From CAYUEN01 sp964443745 (GTDB lineage Bacteria > Campylobacterota > Campylobacteria > Campylobacterales > QNZT01): a DNA stretch of 64,000 nucleotides. The notes beneath the pieces are model-generated. The model ran no database searches. It had not been told where the DNA came from and worked only from the letters and a program-made list of their open reading frames with translations. Location of the stretch: the NCBI GenBank assembly GCA_964443745.1, contig CAYUEN010000007.1, positions 1 to 64,000 of the forward strand. Reading direction: 5' to 3'. The position numbers and the translations under genes were made by a program. This document shows, in pieces, positions 17,160-26,106 of this stretch (the stretch's first letter is position 1; the number at the start of each line of letters is the position of its first letter).

Positions 17160-17181
17160 TTTTAGAGTAAATCGTCTAAAA
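17160..17181. promoter_or_regulatory. perfect inverted repeat between divergent genes
   Basis: TTTTAGA, an 8 nt spacer and TCTAAAA form a perfect 7 bp inverted repeat placed midway between the divergent starts at 17144 and 17212. It also contains TAAAAT-like -10 bases for the rightward gene. The arrangement fits a dimeric repressor operator controlling both genes, but no regulator is identified. Confidence 0.4.
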
Positions 17182-17211
17182 TGGTGAAAACTTTAACAAT
17201 CGGAGAAGAGA

Positions 17212-17652
17212 GTGAAGAGAATCGCCGTGATCACGATCGTTCTTTTTGGCATTTTGCAGCTTATACGTCCGCAAAGATCCAATCCCCCCGTCGACGAGAA
17301 AATCGCCCTGCATCCCCCCGCACAGGTGGAGAAGCTCCTCAGACGAAGCTGTTACGACTGCCACTCCAACGAAACGAAATGGCCCCGCTACAGCGCCGTT
17401 GCACCCTTTTCATGGAGTATAGCCGGCCATGTCGCCGACGGACGCAAAGCGCTCAACTTCTCGGAGTGGGCGCGTATCCCCGAAGCGATCCGAATCAAAC
17501 GCCTCAAACGGGCGATCCAAACCGTAAACAACGGAATGATGCCCCTCTCCAGCTACCTTCTGCTTCACAAAGAGGCGAGACTGAGCAAAGAGGAAAAAGA
17601 GACGCTGATCGGGTATTTCGAGGGGTTGTTGGAGAATTTGAAACGAAGATAA
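17212..17652 (+). CDS. haem-binding domain (CxxCH) exported protein
   Basis: The 146-residue product starts with GTG preceded by GGAG. It has an N-terminal signal anchor (residues 4-17), then a single c-type haem motif C47-Y-D-C50-H51 within SCYDCHSNETKWPRYS. The W-P-x-Y-S-x-V-A-P-x-S-W pattern after the motif matches the small haem-binding domain family (PF14376). It should be a periplasmic or membrane-anchored monohaem cytochrome. A bidirectional hairpin terminator follows. Confidence 0.82.
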   Translation: MKRIAVITIVLFGILQLIRPQRSNPPVDEKIALHPPAQVEKLLRRSCYDCHSNETKWPRYSAVAPFSWSIAGHVADGRKALNFSEWARIPEAIRIKRLKRAIQTVNNGMMPLSSYLLLHKEARLSKEEKETLIGYFEGLLENLKRR

Positions 17653-17660
17653 ATAAAAGA

Positions 17661-17690
17661 AAATGTGGGGGAGCTATCCCCCGCATTTTT
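17661..17690. terminator. bidirectional intrinsic terminator
   Basis: AAATGTGGGGGA, loop GCTA and TCCCCCGCATTT form a 12 bp stem with one G.T-type mismatch, flanked by A's on the left and T's on the right. It sits exactly between the convergent haem-binding gene and the NosL-like gene, and it can serve both. Confidence 0.85.
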
Positions 17691-18396
17691 AGTGTCGTCT
17701 GCTCAGATAGAGGCCGACGGCCTGGAGTTGTTTGCCGTTGAGCTTTTTGCAAAGGCCGTTTTTGAGTACGTAGGCTTTCGCTTCCGCGGCGGAGGTGAAG
17801 GTTTTGTCGGTGGGTTTGCACATCTTTTTGTAGATCATCTCCCCTTTTTTCGCCATCATCGCCTGCTTCTTGGAGATCATCGCCGTATCTTTTTCGAAAT
17901 CTTTCTTCGCGACTTCGTAAGCTCCTTTAAAATCCGTCACTTTTCCGCCATGAGCTTTGGCGAACGCTTCGGCGGCCTCTTTCGTGCCAAAGGCATATTT
18001 GCTCGTCATGCTCATCGTACCTTTGACATCGCTTCCCACGACGTAAAACGCCTTTTGTACCGGGATGAATTTCAGTGTTTGTACGTCCACGACGCGGATG
18101 TTTTTGAGATCTTTGTGGTTGATCTCCTTATCTTCCACCAGACAGTGGATCGAGCAGTACTGTTTCGTCTTTCCGTCCACATCGGCGGCATGGTTGGTTT
18201 TGTAGAACATCGGCAGCGTCATACCGCACTGGGGACAAAACATCTTCGCCTCCCCTTTTTGCAAAATGGTGGCCTTTTCCATCGGCACGCTCTGAAACAT
18301 CTTGTGTTTCATGCCCGCTTTGGGCGACTCCGCGGACGCGCCCGTAGCAAAGAGCAAGGAGAGTACGACAGCCGTAAAGAGTGATTTGAGTTTCAT
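17689..18396 (-). CDS. NosL-like protein with degenerate cytochrome-like C-terminus
   Basis: This 235-residue exported protein has a signal peptide (residues 1-22). Residues 45-175 match the NosL family: a CPQCGM metal-binding motif with Cys54/Cys57/Met59, QYCSIHC, and a YVVGSDVKGTMS segment. NosL proteins are periplasmic copper chaperones for nitrous oxide reductase. The last 50 residues (GEMIYKKMC with Cys193, ending LQAVGLYLSRR) resemble a cytochrome c fold in which the second Cys and the His of CxxCH are absent. No nos genes are nearby, so a more general copper-handling role is possible. Confidence 0.78.
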   Translation of the reverse strand: MKLKSLFTAVVLSLLFATGASAESPKAGMKHKMFQSVPMEKATILQKGEAKMFCPQCGMTLPMFYKTNHAADVDGKTKQYCSIHCLVEDKEINHKDLKNIRVVDVQTLKFIPVQKAFYVVGSDVKGTMSMTSKYAFGTKEAAEAFAKAHGGKVTDFKGAYEVAKKDFEKDTAMISKKQAMMAKKGEMIYKKMCKPTDKTFTSAAEAKAYVLKNGLCKKLNGKQLQAVGLYLSRRH

Positions 18397-18488
18397 GATG
18401 ATCCTTTCGAAAAAAGTTTTCCAGAGTATACAGAAGATGTGTTAATTTATTGTTAATTGGTTTTCAAACGGATCGTATTTTGTATGTG

Positions 18489-18510
18489 CGGCGCGGGATC
18501 TCCCGCACCG
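18489..18510 (-). terminator. GC-rich hairpin after clpB
   Basis: On the clpB sense strand, a 10 bp stem with one G.U pair (CGGTGCGGGA / TCCCGCGCCG) lies a few nt after the stop codon. No uridine run follows, so it may work as a weak terminator or 3' stabiliser. Confidence 0.5.
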
Positions 18511-18511
18511 T

Positions 18512-21091
18512 TTAGGGGTTGACGCGCGTGACGATGTTGTCGCCTTCGGCATCGAAGAGTACGCGATCACCCTCTTTGACCCGGTCGGAGAGAATCAACT
18601 CAGCCAGACGGTCTTCGACCTCTTCGTAGAGGGCGCGCTTGAGCGGTCTGGCGCCGTAGACCGGATCGAATCCCTCCTGCGCGACGACGCGCTTGGCCGC
18701 TTCGCTAAGCTCGATGTCGATACCGCGCTCTTTGACTTTGGTCTTGATTTGACCGAAGAGGATATCGACGATTCTGGTGATCTGCTCGAGACCGAGCGGA
18801 TTGAAGATCACGATATCGTCCAGGCGGTTTAGAAACTCCGGCTTGAAATAGCGCTTGAGCTCGTCTTTGACCGCCTTTTCGCGATCCTCCGGATCCTTGA
18901 ACTCCATAATCTTGTCCGAAGCGATGTTGGAGGTGAGGATGATGATCGTGTTTTTGAAATCGACCGTCACCCCTTTGTTGTCCGTCAAACGCCCGTCGTC
19001 CAGCACCTGCAGCAGAATATTGAACACATCCGGATGCGCCTTTTCGATCTCGTCGAAAAGCAAGACGCTGTAGGGCTTCCTGCGAACCGCTTCGGTCAAC
19101 TGTCCACCCTCTTCGTATCCGACATATCCCGGAGGTGCACCGACCAGTCTACTGACCGCATGTTTTTCCATATATTCACTCATATCGAAACGAATCAGCG
19201 CTTTGTCGCTATCGAACAAAAACTCCGCCAACGCTTTGGCGCTTTCGGTCTTACCGACACCTGTTGGACCCAAAAACATGAACGAACCGATCGGTCTACT
19301 CACATCCGAAAGACCCGCTTTGTTGCGCTTGATCGCCCTGGCGATCGCATGCAGCGCGCTATCTTGGCCGACGACACGACGCTTGAGCTCCTCTTCGACA
19401 TGAAGTACTTTCTCCTTGTCGCTCTGAAGCATCTTCGTGACGGGAATACCGGTCCATTTGCTGACGATCTCCGCGATCATTTCGTCGTCGACGCTGTTTT
19501 TAAGCAAAACGCCGCCTTCTTGCATCTTCTGCCACTTTTCGTTGAGTTCCCGCTCTTTGGCTTCGAGCTTGGGAATTTCACCGTATTCGATTTCGGCCGC
19601 TTTGTTGAAATCGCCGTTGCGCTTTGCCATCTCGGCTTCGCGTCTGAGCTCTTCGGTACGCTGTTTGATCTCCGCGATCTCCTTGAAGACCGCTTTTTCG
19701 TTTTCAAACTGCGTCTCCAGAGCGCGTTTTTTCTCCTCCAGATCCGCGATCTCCTTTTCGATCTCTTTGAGGCGCTCTTCGTTCTTTTTGTTCTTCTCCA
19801 TCAAAAGCGCCTCTTTTTCGACCAGCAACTGCTCGATTTCGCGCTTGACCCTGGAGAGTTCGAACGGCTCCGATTCGATCTGCATCTTCAATTCGGCCGC
19901 CGCCTCGTCGATGAGGTCGATCGCTTTGTCGGGCAGATATCTATCCGTGATATAGCGAGAGCTCAACTTCACCGCCGCGATCAGCGCCGAGTCGAGAATC
20001 TGGACGTTGTGGTGCGCCTCCAGACGCTCTTTGATGCCGCGCATAATCTGCAACGCTTCGTTGGTGTTGGGTTCGTTGACCGTGATCGGCTGGAAGCGTC
20101 TTTGAAGCGCCGCGTCCTTTTCGAAATATTTGCGATACTCCTTCAGTGTCGTCGCGCCGATCGTATGGAGTTCGCCGCGTGCCAAAGCGGGCTTGAGGAT
20201 GTTGGCCGCATCCATGCTCCCTTCGCTCGCACCGGCACCCACGATTGTATGGATCTCGTCGATGAAGAGGATGATGTTTCCATCCTTCTTCACCTCTTCG
20301 ACGACCGATTTGAGGCGGTCTTCGAATTCACCGCGGTATTTGGCGCCGGCTATGAGCGCACTCATATCAAGCGCTATCAGCCGTTTGTTCTGCAGGCTCA
20401 GAGGCACCTCTTTGTTCGCGATGCGCTGTGCCAGACCTTCCGCGAGCGCCGTTTTACCGACGCCCGGTTCACCCAGAAGAATCGGGTTGTTCTTGGTTTT
20501 GCGGATCAATATCTGCATCATACGCTGGATCTCTTCATCGCGCCCGATGACCGGATCGAGCTCGCCTTCCAGCGCCTTTTTGGTCAGATCGATACCGTAT
20601 TTCTCCAGCGCTTCGAGTTTCTCCTCCGCCGTCGGCGAATCGATCGTACGACCGGCTCTCATCGATTCGAACGTCTTTCTCAGCTCCATCAGATCGATGA
20701 ATTTGCCGAGCGTCTCCTTGATCTGGGGATGGTCGAGATTCGCGACCAGCCATGTATCCACCGAAAGAAACTGATCGCCGTTCTTGACCATCTCGCCTTC
20801 GGCCTTCTGTAGTGTCTCGGCGAGCGTTCTGGAGATTTTGATACTCTCTTTCGTGACGCTCGATACTTTCGGCAGACTCTCCGCGCGGCTCTTGACCTCC
20901 AGCGCGATCGCATCCTTGCTCGCGTTCATCTTGTTGAACGCTTGGTTGAGAATCGATCCCGTATCGGTGATCAATCCCCACAAGATATGGATAGGTTCTA
21001 CCTCCTGGTTTTTATTGTGCAATGCCAGCGAGACGCCGCTTTCGATCGCCTCTCTCATAGCGTGGGTTAGTTTTTCGAATAGTTCTTGCAT
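18512..21091 (-). CDS. clpB: ClpB disaggregase (Hsp104 family)
   Basis: ClpB rescues aggregated proteins with DnaK in the cytosol. The 859-residue sequence has the N-terminal Clp domain, AAA1 with Walker A GEPGVGKTA and Walker B LFIDEIH, the long coiled-coil M domain (about 400-525), and AAA2 with GPTGVGKTE, LLFDEIEKAHPD and the GYVGYEEGG pore loop. It ends with the D2-small domain (PVYGARPLKRAL). Length and domain order are typical. It is monocistronic, with its own sigma70 promoter overlapped by an HspR-type inverted repeat, so heat-shock repression is expected. AAGGAG lies 8 nt before the ATG. Confidence 0.97.
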   Translation of the reverse strand: MQELFEKLTHAMREAIESGVSLALHNKNQEVEPIHILWGLITDTGSILNQAFNKMNASKDAIALEVKSRAESLPKVSSVTKESIKISRTLAETLQKAEGEMVKNGDQFLSVDTWLVANLDHPQIKETLGKFIDLMELRKTFESMRAGRTIDSPTAEEKLEALEKYGIDLTKKALEGELDPVIGRDEEIQRMMQILIRKTKNNPILLGEPGVGKTALAEGLAQRIANKEVPLSLQNKRLIALDMSALIAGAKYRGEFEDRLKSVVEEVKKDGNIILFIDEIHTIVGAGASEGSMDAANILKPALARGELHTIGATTLKEYRKYFEKDAALQRRFQPITVNEPNTNEALQIMRGIKERLEAHHNVQILDSALIAAVKLSSRYITDRYLPDKAIDLIDEAAAELKMQIESEPFELSRVKREIEQLLVEKEALLMEKNKKNEERLKEIEKEIADLEEKKRALETQFENEKAVFKEIAEIKQRTEELRREAEMAKRNGDFNKAAEIEYGEIPKLEAKERELNEKWQKMQEGGVLLKNSVDDEMIAEIVSKWTGIPVTKMLQSDKEKVLHVEEELKRRVVGQDSALHAIARAIKRNKAGLSDVSRPIGSFMFLGPTGVGKTESAKALAEFLFDSDKALIRFDMSEYMEKHAVSRLVGAPPGYVGYEEGGQLTEAVRRKPYSVLLFDEIEKAHPDVFNILLQVLDDGRLTDNKGVTVDFKNTIIILTSNIASDKIMEFKDPEDREKAVKDELKRYFKPEFLNRLDDIVIFNPLGLEQITRIVDILFGQIKTKVKERGIDIELSEAAKRVVAQEGFDPVYGARPLKRALYEEVEDRLAELILSDRVKEGDRVLFDAEGDNIVTRVNP

Positions 21092-21117
21092 CGTGACTCC
21101 TTTGTTGAATTGGAGGT

Positions 21118-21147
21118 ATTATACAACATTGAGTCTATCTTTGTCAA
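21118..21147 (-). promoter_or_regulatory. sigma70 promoter of clpB
   Basis: On the minus strand, TTGACA (21147-21142) and TATAAT (21123-21118) are both perfect and separated by 18 nt. The predicted start near 21111 leaves a leader of about 20 nt with AAGGAG before the clpB ATG. Confidence 0.85.
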
Positions 21148-21148
21148 G
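21128..21148 (-). promoter_or_regulatory. HspR (HAIR-like) operator overlapping the clpB promoter
   Basis: On the minus strand, CTTGACA, 7 nt, then ACTCAAT matches the HspR binding consensus CTTGAGT-N7-ACTCAAG with the exact spacing: 5 of 7 and 6 of 7 bases. It covers the -35 element and the spacer, a good place for repression. HspR controls clpB in Helicobacter and Campylobacter, which supports the call. hspR itself is not in the window. Confidence 0.7.
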
Positions 21149-21199
21149 TATATTTAGAATATTTTTTTAAGTTTTAGCATCCGGGCAACCATATCTTTT

Positions 21200-21217
21200 T
21201 TGGCATACGATTTGCTT
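21200..21217 (+). promoter_or_regulatory. sigma54 (RpoN) promoter of the GGDEF/EAL gene
   Basis: TTGG, 8 nt, TTGCTT reproduces the -24/-12 element with correct spacing; the -24 part reads TTGGCATA and the -12 part TTGCTT. Transcription should start near 21228, inside the intergenic region and about 23 nt before the ATG at 21251. In Campylobacterota RpoN mainly drives flagellar genes. Confidence 0.75.
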
Positions 21218-21250
21218 CAACAAAATAAAACTATTGAAATAAGTACATAT

Positions 21251-24136
21251 ATGTCAAAATCTCAACATACCAAATCTTTTTCGAAACGGCTGAAAAACGA
21301 ACTGGCATTGTTGCGCTCCAAAGAGGCGTTGGAATCGATTCTGCACAATCTCGAAGATGTCTACTATCGGGTCGATGCGGAAGGTATCGTACTTTATGTC
21401 ACCCCTTCAATACGTAAACTGCTTGGTTATGAAGTCGAAGAGGTCATCGGGACCCCGATGGAGAGATATTATCTAGATCCTTCGCTACGCAAGAAGGTCA
21501 TCGAAGAGATCTTGAAAAATCCCGAACAATCCGATCCGATCGAAATCGCATTCAAACGTAAGGACGGCAGCGGCGGATGGGCTTCGGTCTATACACATCC
21601 TTGGTTCTATCCCGACGGTTCGTTAGGCGGATTCGACGGACTTGTCAGAGATATCTCTTTGCAAAAGGAATTGCAGCAGAAGATGATGGAGCAGGAGGCG
21701 AAATACCGCGGTATTTTCGACGCTTCCCCAATTGGCATCGTCTACTTCGATCCGGATGGTACCGTTACAGACTGCAATCCCAAAGCGATCGAGATTTTCG
21801 GCAGCTCTTACGAAGTTCTTGTAGGTATGAATCTTTTCCGGGATATCAAAGATCCCGATTTGATCACCGCCGTCAAACAGATGTACCGGGAGGGCGAGGG
21901 TTATTATGAGGGTTATTACACCTCCGTCAGCGGTTTCAAAACCACTTACCTGCGTATCCATCTAAAGGCGATCACCGATTCCGAAGGCCGTCTGATCGCA
22001 GGAATGGGCTTGGGTGAAGATATCACACGACAACAAAAAGCCTTCGAAGCGCTCGCCTCGAGCGAAGCGAGACTAAACGAAGCCCAGAAAATCGCACACA
22101 TTGGCAGCTGGGAGTTGGACCTCGTACACAACAAACTCTGGTGGTCGGCAGAAATTTACAACATATTCGAAATAGATAGAAACCGTTTTCGTGCAACCTA
22201 CGAGGCATTTTTAAACGCCGTGCATCCCGAAGATAGAGAGATGGTGGACAAAGCATATAGACACTCCCTGCAAACCCGTACTCCATACGACATCATCCAT
22301 CGTCTCAAGATGGCCGATGGAAGAATCAAATATGTCAGGGAAGTGTGTACGACCTATTACGATGGAGATAGACCGATCCGTTCCGTGGGCACGATCCAGG
22401 ATATGACACAACTGCACCGTTCCCGGATCAAACTGCAAGAACGCGAAAAATTCCTGGATGCGATCATCACGCACATTCCTCATCTGCTTTTTGTCAAAGA
22501 TGTCGAAACTTTTCGCTATCTTCGAGTTAACCGAGCAGTTGCGGAGCTTTTCGGAAAAGATCCGGAATACTTCATTGGCAAACGTGACGAGGATATCTTT
22601 TCCCGGCAGGAGACAGAAGCACTCATCTCGAGAGACGAAGAGGTATTGATAAAAAATGGTGTCGTGGACATTCCGGAGATTGTCATCGATACTCAGAAGG
22701 AAGGACGGAGAGTCTATCGTACGAAAAAGATACCCGTCGGAGACGAGCAAGGTTCACCCCGCTATATACTTTCACTGGCGGAAGACATCACCCTTTTGAA
22801 AAACCAGCAAGCCCAATTGCGCCATCAAGCACTCCACGATCCACTGACAGATACGCCCAATCGGTTGATGCTCAATGCAACACTCGAACATGCCATACTC
22901 CATGCCAAAAGAGAGCAATACAAGATCGCTCTTCTTTTCCTCGATCTGGATAACTTCAAAAAGATCAACGATACTGCAGGCCATATTGTCGGAGACAAAA
23001 TACTCAAGGCATGCGTTCTACGTATCCGATCGGCCTTCAGGGCGGAGGATCTGCTGTCGCGATTCGGTGGCGACGAGTTCGTTATGGTTCTTGAACAAAT
23101 ACTGACGGCGGAAGACGCTGCGAAACAGGCGAAAAAACTGCTTGCACTTTTCGACGCCCCTTTCACTATCGATCATCACCACTACTATCTCACACTTTCG
23201 ATAGGTATCGCTCTTTTCCCGGATGATGGTGAAGATCCGGACTTCCTGATCAAAGCGGCGGATACCGCAATGTACCGATCGAAAAACGAGGGGAAAAACA
23301 GGTATATGTTTTACACTCCCCACTTTACCAACGAACTGGTAACGGAAATAGCGCTGGAAAACAGTTTGCGAGACTCTATCCAACAGGGCCATTTCACGCT
23401 TCACTACCAGTTGCAATATGCACTGGAGAGTTCCGATATCGTAGGACTCGAAGCACTTTTGAGATGGTATCATCCGCAATTGGGTTTCATCGCCCCAGAT
23501 CGCTTCATTCCGATTGCGGAAAAGAGTGGCTTGATACTTCCGCTTGGGGAGTGGGTTCTCAAGGAGGCTTGCAGACAGGCGGGGATTTGGATGAAGTCGG
23601 GACTGATGAAAGGCAAAAGAGTGAGTATCAATATTTCGGGTCTACAACTCGAATCAGAAAATTTCGTTACGCTGCTACGGCGGACCCTGAAAGAGAGCGC
23701 TCTCGACCCTGTCCACCTTGAGTTGGAGATCACCGAATCGGTATTGATGGGATCACCACTGCAATGGACGGATACTCTCGCACGCATCAAGGATCTGGGT
23801 GTCTCCATCGCCATCGACGATTTTGGGACGGGATATTCCTCCCTCTCCTATTTGCGGCAATTTCCACTCGATTGTCTGAAAATAGACAAATCGTTCGTGG
23901 ATGATATTCCAAAAGATTCCGATGCCTATTCGATCGTCAAAGCGATCATAGCCCTGGCAAACAGCCTGGGGCTCTCGACTATCGCAGAAGGCATAGAGAC
24001 AGAAGAACAGGCATTCACTCTACGACAACTTGGGTGCCACTATGCACAAGGATACCTCTTTGCCAAACCGATACCGGCACAAGAGGCAAAATTACACCTA
24101 CAAAAAAAGATGGTCGAAAAAGAGAAGGAGAAGTGA
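21251..24136 (+). CDS. PAS-PAS-PAS-PAS-GGDEF-EAL cyclic-di-GMP protein
   Basis: The 961-residue soluble protein has about four tandem PAS domains (roughly residues 20-140, 145-265, 270-390, 395-520), a GGDEF domain with the intact RFGGDEF at 604-610 and an RxxD inhibitory site five residues before it, and an EAL domain with intact E734-A-L plus DDFGTGYSSL and a closing EGIE. Both diguanylate cyclase and phosphodiesterase motifs are preserved, so either activity is possible. A TTG at 21200 extends the frame, but it lies within the sigma54 promoter; the first ATG downstream is 21251. RpoN control suggests a link to motility or attachment. Confidence 0.88.
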   Translation: MSKSQHTKSFSKRLKNELALLRSKEALESILHNLEDVYYRVDAEGIVLYVTPSIRKLLGYEVEEVIGTPMERYYLDPSLRKKVIEEILKNPEQSDPIEIAFKRKDGSGGWASVYTHPWFYPDGSLGGFDGLVRDISLQKELQQKMMEQEAKYRGIFDASPIGIVYFDPDGTVTDCNPKAIEIFGSSYEVLVGMNLFRDIKDPDLITAVKQMYREGEGYYEGYYTSVSGFKTTYLRIHLKAITDSEGRLIAGMGLGEDITRQQKAFEALASSEARLNEAQKIAHIGSWELDLVHNKLWWSAEIYNIFEIDRNRFRATYEAFLNAVHPEDREMVDKAYRHSLQTRTPYDIIHRLKMADGRIKYVREVCTTYYDGDRPIRSVGTIQDMTQLHRSRIKLQEREKFLDAIITHIPHLLFVKDVETFRYLRVNRAVAELFGKDPEYFIGKRDEDIFSRQETEALISRDEEVLIKNGVVDIPEIVIDTQKEGRRVYRTKKIPVGDEQGSPRYILSLAEDITLLKNQQAQLRHQALHDPLTDTPNRLMLNATLEHAILHAKREQYKIALLFLDLDNFKKINDTAGHIVGDKILKACVLRIRSAFRAEDLLSRFGGDEFVMVLEQILTAEDAAKQAKKLLALFDAPFTIDHHHYYLTLSIGIALFPDDGEDPDFLIKAADTAMYRSKNEGKNRYMFYTPHFTNELVTEIALENSLRDSIQQGHFTLHYQLQYALESSDIVGLEALLRWYHPQLGFIAPDRFIPIAEKSGLILPLGEWVLKEACRQAGIWMKSGLMKGKRVSINISGLQLESENFVTLLRRTLKESALDPVHLELEITESVLMGSPLQWTDTLARIKDLGVSIAIDDFGTGYSSLSYLRQFPLDCLKIDKSFVDDIPKDSDAYSIVKAIIALANSLGLSTIAEGIETEEQAFTLRQLGCHYAQGYLFAKPIPAQEAKLHLQKKMVEKEKEK

Positions 24137-24167
24137 GAATAAAACCAAATTCGAAAGAGTATCCACA

Positions 24168-24245
24168 TGGTCGGAGCGACAGGACTTGAACCTGCGACCT
24201 CTACCACCCCAAGGTAGTGCGCTAGCCAGACTGCGCTACGCCCCG
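24168..24245 (-). tRNA. tRNA-Pro (anticodon GGG)
   Basis: The minus strand folds into a full cloverleaf. The 7 bp acceptor stem pairs CGGGGCG with CGCTCCG, followed by discriminator A and an encoded CCA end. The anticodon arm is CTACC-TTGGGGT-GGTAG, which gives GGG (codons CCC and CCU). The T arm contains the GGTTCAAGTCC sequence. It lies 46 nt downstream of recG. Confidence 0.95.
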
Positions 24246-24291
24246 ATTGTTTGTGGAGGCGTATTATAACGCCTCTTTTCTGATAAAGAGA

Positions 24292-26106
24292 TTAGAGAAA
24301 CTTTTTAGCTTTTTTTAGGATCGCTTCGTCCTCCGCAGGATCGAACCACACGAACGATCTGCCGCTTTGGGCCTCTCCTTTGAGCAAGTCTCCCCCTTGG
24401 CGGTATTTCAGATCGAGTTCCGCGATTTCGAAACCGTCCAGCGTCTTCGCGAATGCTTCGAGCCGCTTGGAAGAGTCGGCTTTGGTGAAAAGAAAGCAGT
24501 AACCCTCCAGACCGTTTCGGCTGACTCTTCCTCTGAGCTGGTGAAGCGTGGCCAGGCCGAGGCGTTCGGGGGCGACGATCACGATGGTGGAGAGTCTGGG
24601 CAGCGAGATTCCCACTTCGATCAACGTCGTCGCCAGCAGGATACTCCCCTCCTCGCGAAATCGCTCCAAAATCTCCTCCTTCTCCCTATCCTTTCCGTGC
24701 GTCACGTAGACCCGCTCGAACCGCTTCTCCCAGAAGCTTCTCGCCTCGTCAATCGACTGATAGCCGATCGCTTCGCTCTCCTCGACCAGCGGGTAGACGA
24801 CGATCGTCTGGCGTCCTTCTTCGCTCTCCTTTCGGATATGCGCGAGCAAATCGGAAAAATCGGCTTTGCGTACGATACGGGTGGTGATCTTCTTATTGTA
24901 GGGAAGCTCACGGATGATACTGATATCGATCAGCGTCGATTCGATCATACTGAGGGTACGGGGGATCGGCGTGGCGGAAAACTGCAGAAAATGGGGATGA
25001 CTATCGCCTTCGCCGACCATTTTGGCGATCATAGCGCGCTGCTTGGTCCCGAAGCGATGCTGTTCGTCTATCATGATCAAATCGGCTTCGGGCAGTCTGC
25101 GATGCAAAAGCGCCTGCGTGCCGATGAGAAAGTCGTATCGCGAAAGATCTTCGTCGCGGTCGACATCGCTTTTTTGGGTAACGAGTGCGATTCGAAGGTC
25201 ATCGGGTAGATAGCGACGCGCCTCTTCGTAGATCTGGGTCGCCAAAACGGTCGTGGGAGCCATCAGAATCGATCTAAAAGGACGTGCGAGCATCACCGAT
25301 GCGAGTATCACCATCGTCTTGCCGCACCCCACATCCCCCATGATCACCCGTTTGGCGGCGGTTTTGGAGCGCAGATCTTCCGCGATCTCTTCGATGACCC
25401 TCCGCTGATCGTGCGTGAGGGTAAATGGGAGCGAGTGTATGAACGGAGTGAGGTCTCCCCGAAGCGATCTTTTGGCCGGGAAGCGGCTTCGTTTGGAGGA
25501 GAGTTTGCGGAGGTGGTTATAGATTTCGGTCAGCTTCAGGGCATAGAGGGTACGCTCGTCAAATCCCCCTCGCCGAAGATAGTCGGCGGCAAACGCGCTG
25601 GTGGGACGGTGAATCGCAAGCAGCGCTTCGACCGCCTCCTCGAAAGGAAGCATGCGGGCGAGATTTTCCCGCGTCAGATAACGCCGCATCAGTGCGACAA
25701 GCGTGCGGTTTGCCAATCTGGAGCGGTATCTTGGCAAGATCGTATCGATATGATCGATCTTTCGAGGCTGGATCATCTGATAGGTGCCGTAGTTGTATTC
25801 CAGCCTTCCTCTAAGATAGAGACGGGTGCCCGCTTTGAAGAGCTCGCGATGATATCGGCGGGGGTTGAAGGTGATCGCCTGTATCTGTCTGTCGGCGAAG
25901 TTGTGGGCCCGAAGAAGAATTTTGAGGTGTTTGGGATGGCTGCTTTGGCTTAGGACCGTCGCGTCTATAACATTGGGAATGCCGATCTGCGGCACTTTGG
26001 AGAGGGTCAGATCGTCGTATCCCGCAGGAACGATCAACGCCAGATCGAGCAGCGTCGTCACCCCCGCTTTTTGGAGTTGTTCGCGATCCTCTTCGAGAAA
26101 TATCAC
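24292..26106 (-). CDS. recG: ATP-dependent DNA helicase RecG (short Campylobacterota form)
   Basis: RecG remodels stalled replication forks and Holliday junctions. The 604-residue protein is shorter than the roughly 690-residue E. coli form, as is usual in this phylum; the wedge domain at the N-terminus is reduced but an OB-like region is present. Helicase motifs are clear: MGDVGCGKT (Walker A), IDEQHRFG (DEQH box), FSATPIPRTL, TTLIEVGISLP and LHQLRGRVSR. It starts with GTG overlapping the upstream M16 gene stop (GTGA). It is the last gene of the mqnC-M16-recG operon. Confidence 0.95.
   Translation of the reverse strand: MIFLEEDREQLQKAGVTTLLDLALIVPAGYDDLTLSKVPQIGIPNVIDATVLSQSSHPKHLKILLRAHNFADRQIQAITFNPRRYHRELFKAGTRLYLRGRLEYNYGTYQMIQPRKIDHIDTILPRYRSRLANRTLVALMRRYLTRENLARMLPFEEAVEALLAIHRPTSAFAADYLRRGGFDERTLYALKLTEIYNHLRKLSSKRSRFPAKRSLRGDLTPFIHSLPFTLTHDQRRVIEEIAEDLRSKTAAKRVIMGDVGCGKTMVILASVMLARPFRSILMAPTTVLATQIYEEARRYLPDDLRIALVTQKSDVDRDEDLSRYDFLIGTQALLHRRLPEADLIMIDEQHRFGTKQRAMIAKMVGEGDSHPHFLQFSATPIPRTLSMIESTLIDISIIRELPYNKKITTRIVRKADFSDLLAHIRKESEEGRQTIVVYPLVEESEAIGYQSIDEARSFWEKRFERVYVTHGKDREKEEILERFREEGSILLATTLIEVGISLPRLSTIVIVAPERLGLATLHQLRGRVSRNGLEGYCFLFTKADSSKRLEAFAKTLDGFEIAELDLKYRQGGDLLKGEAQSGRSFVWFDPAEDEAILKKAKKFL

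Noticed and set aside
19034..20812. 592-residue open frame on the plus strand
   Set aside because: Antisense to clpB; Phe/Arg/Asp-rich composition typical of a shadow frame.
21200..21250. TTG-initiated N-terminal extension of the GGDEF/EAL gene
   Set aside because: Lies within the sigma54 promoter and before its expected transcription start.
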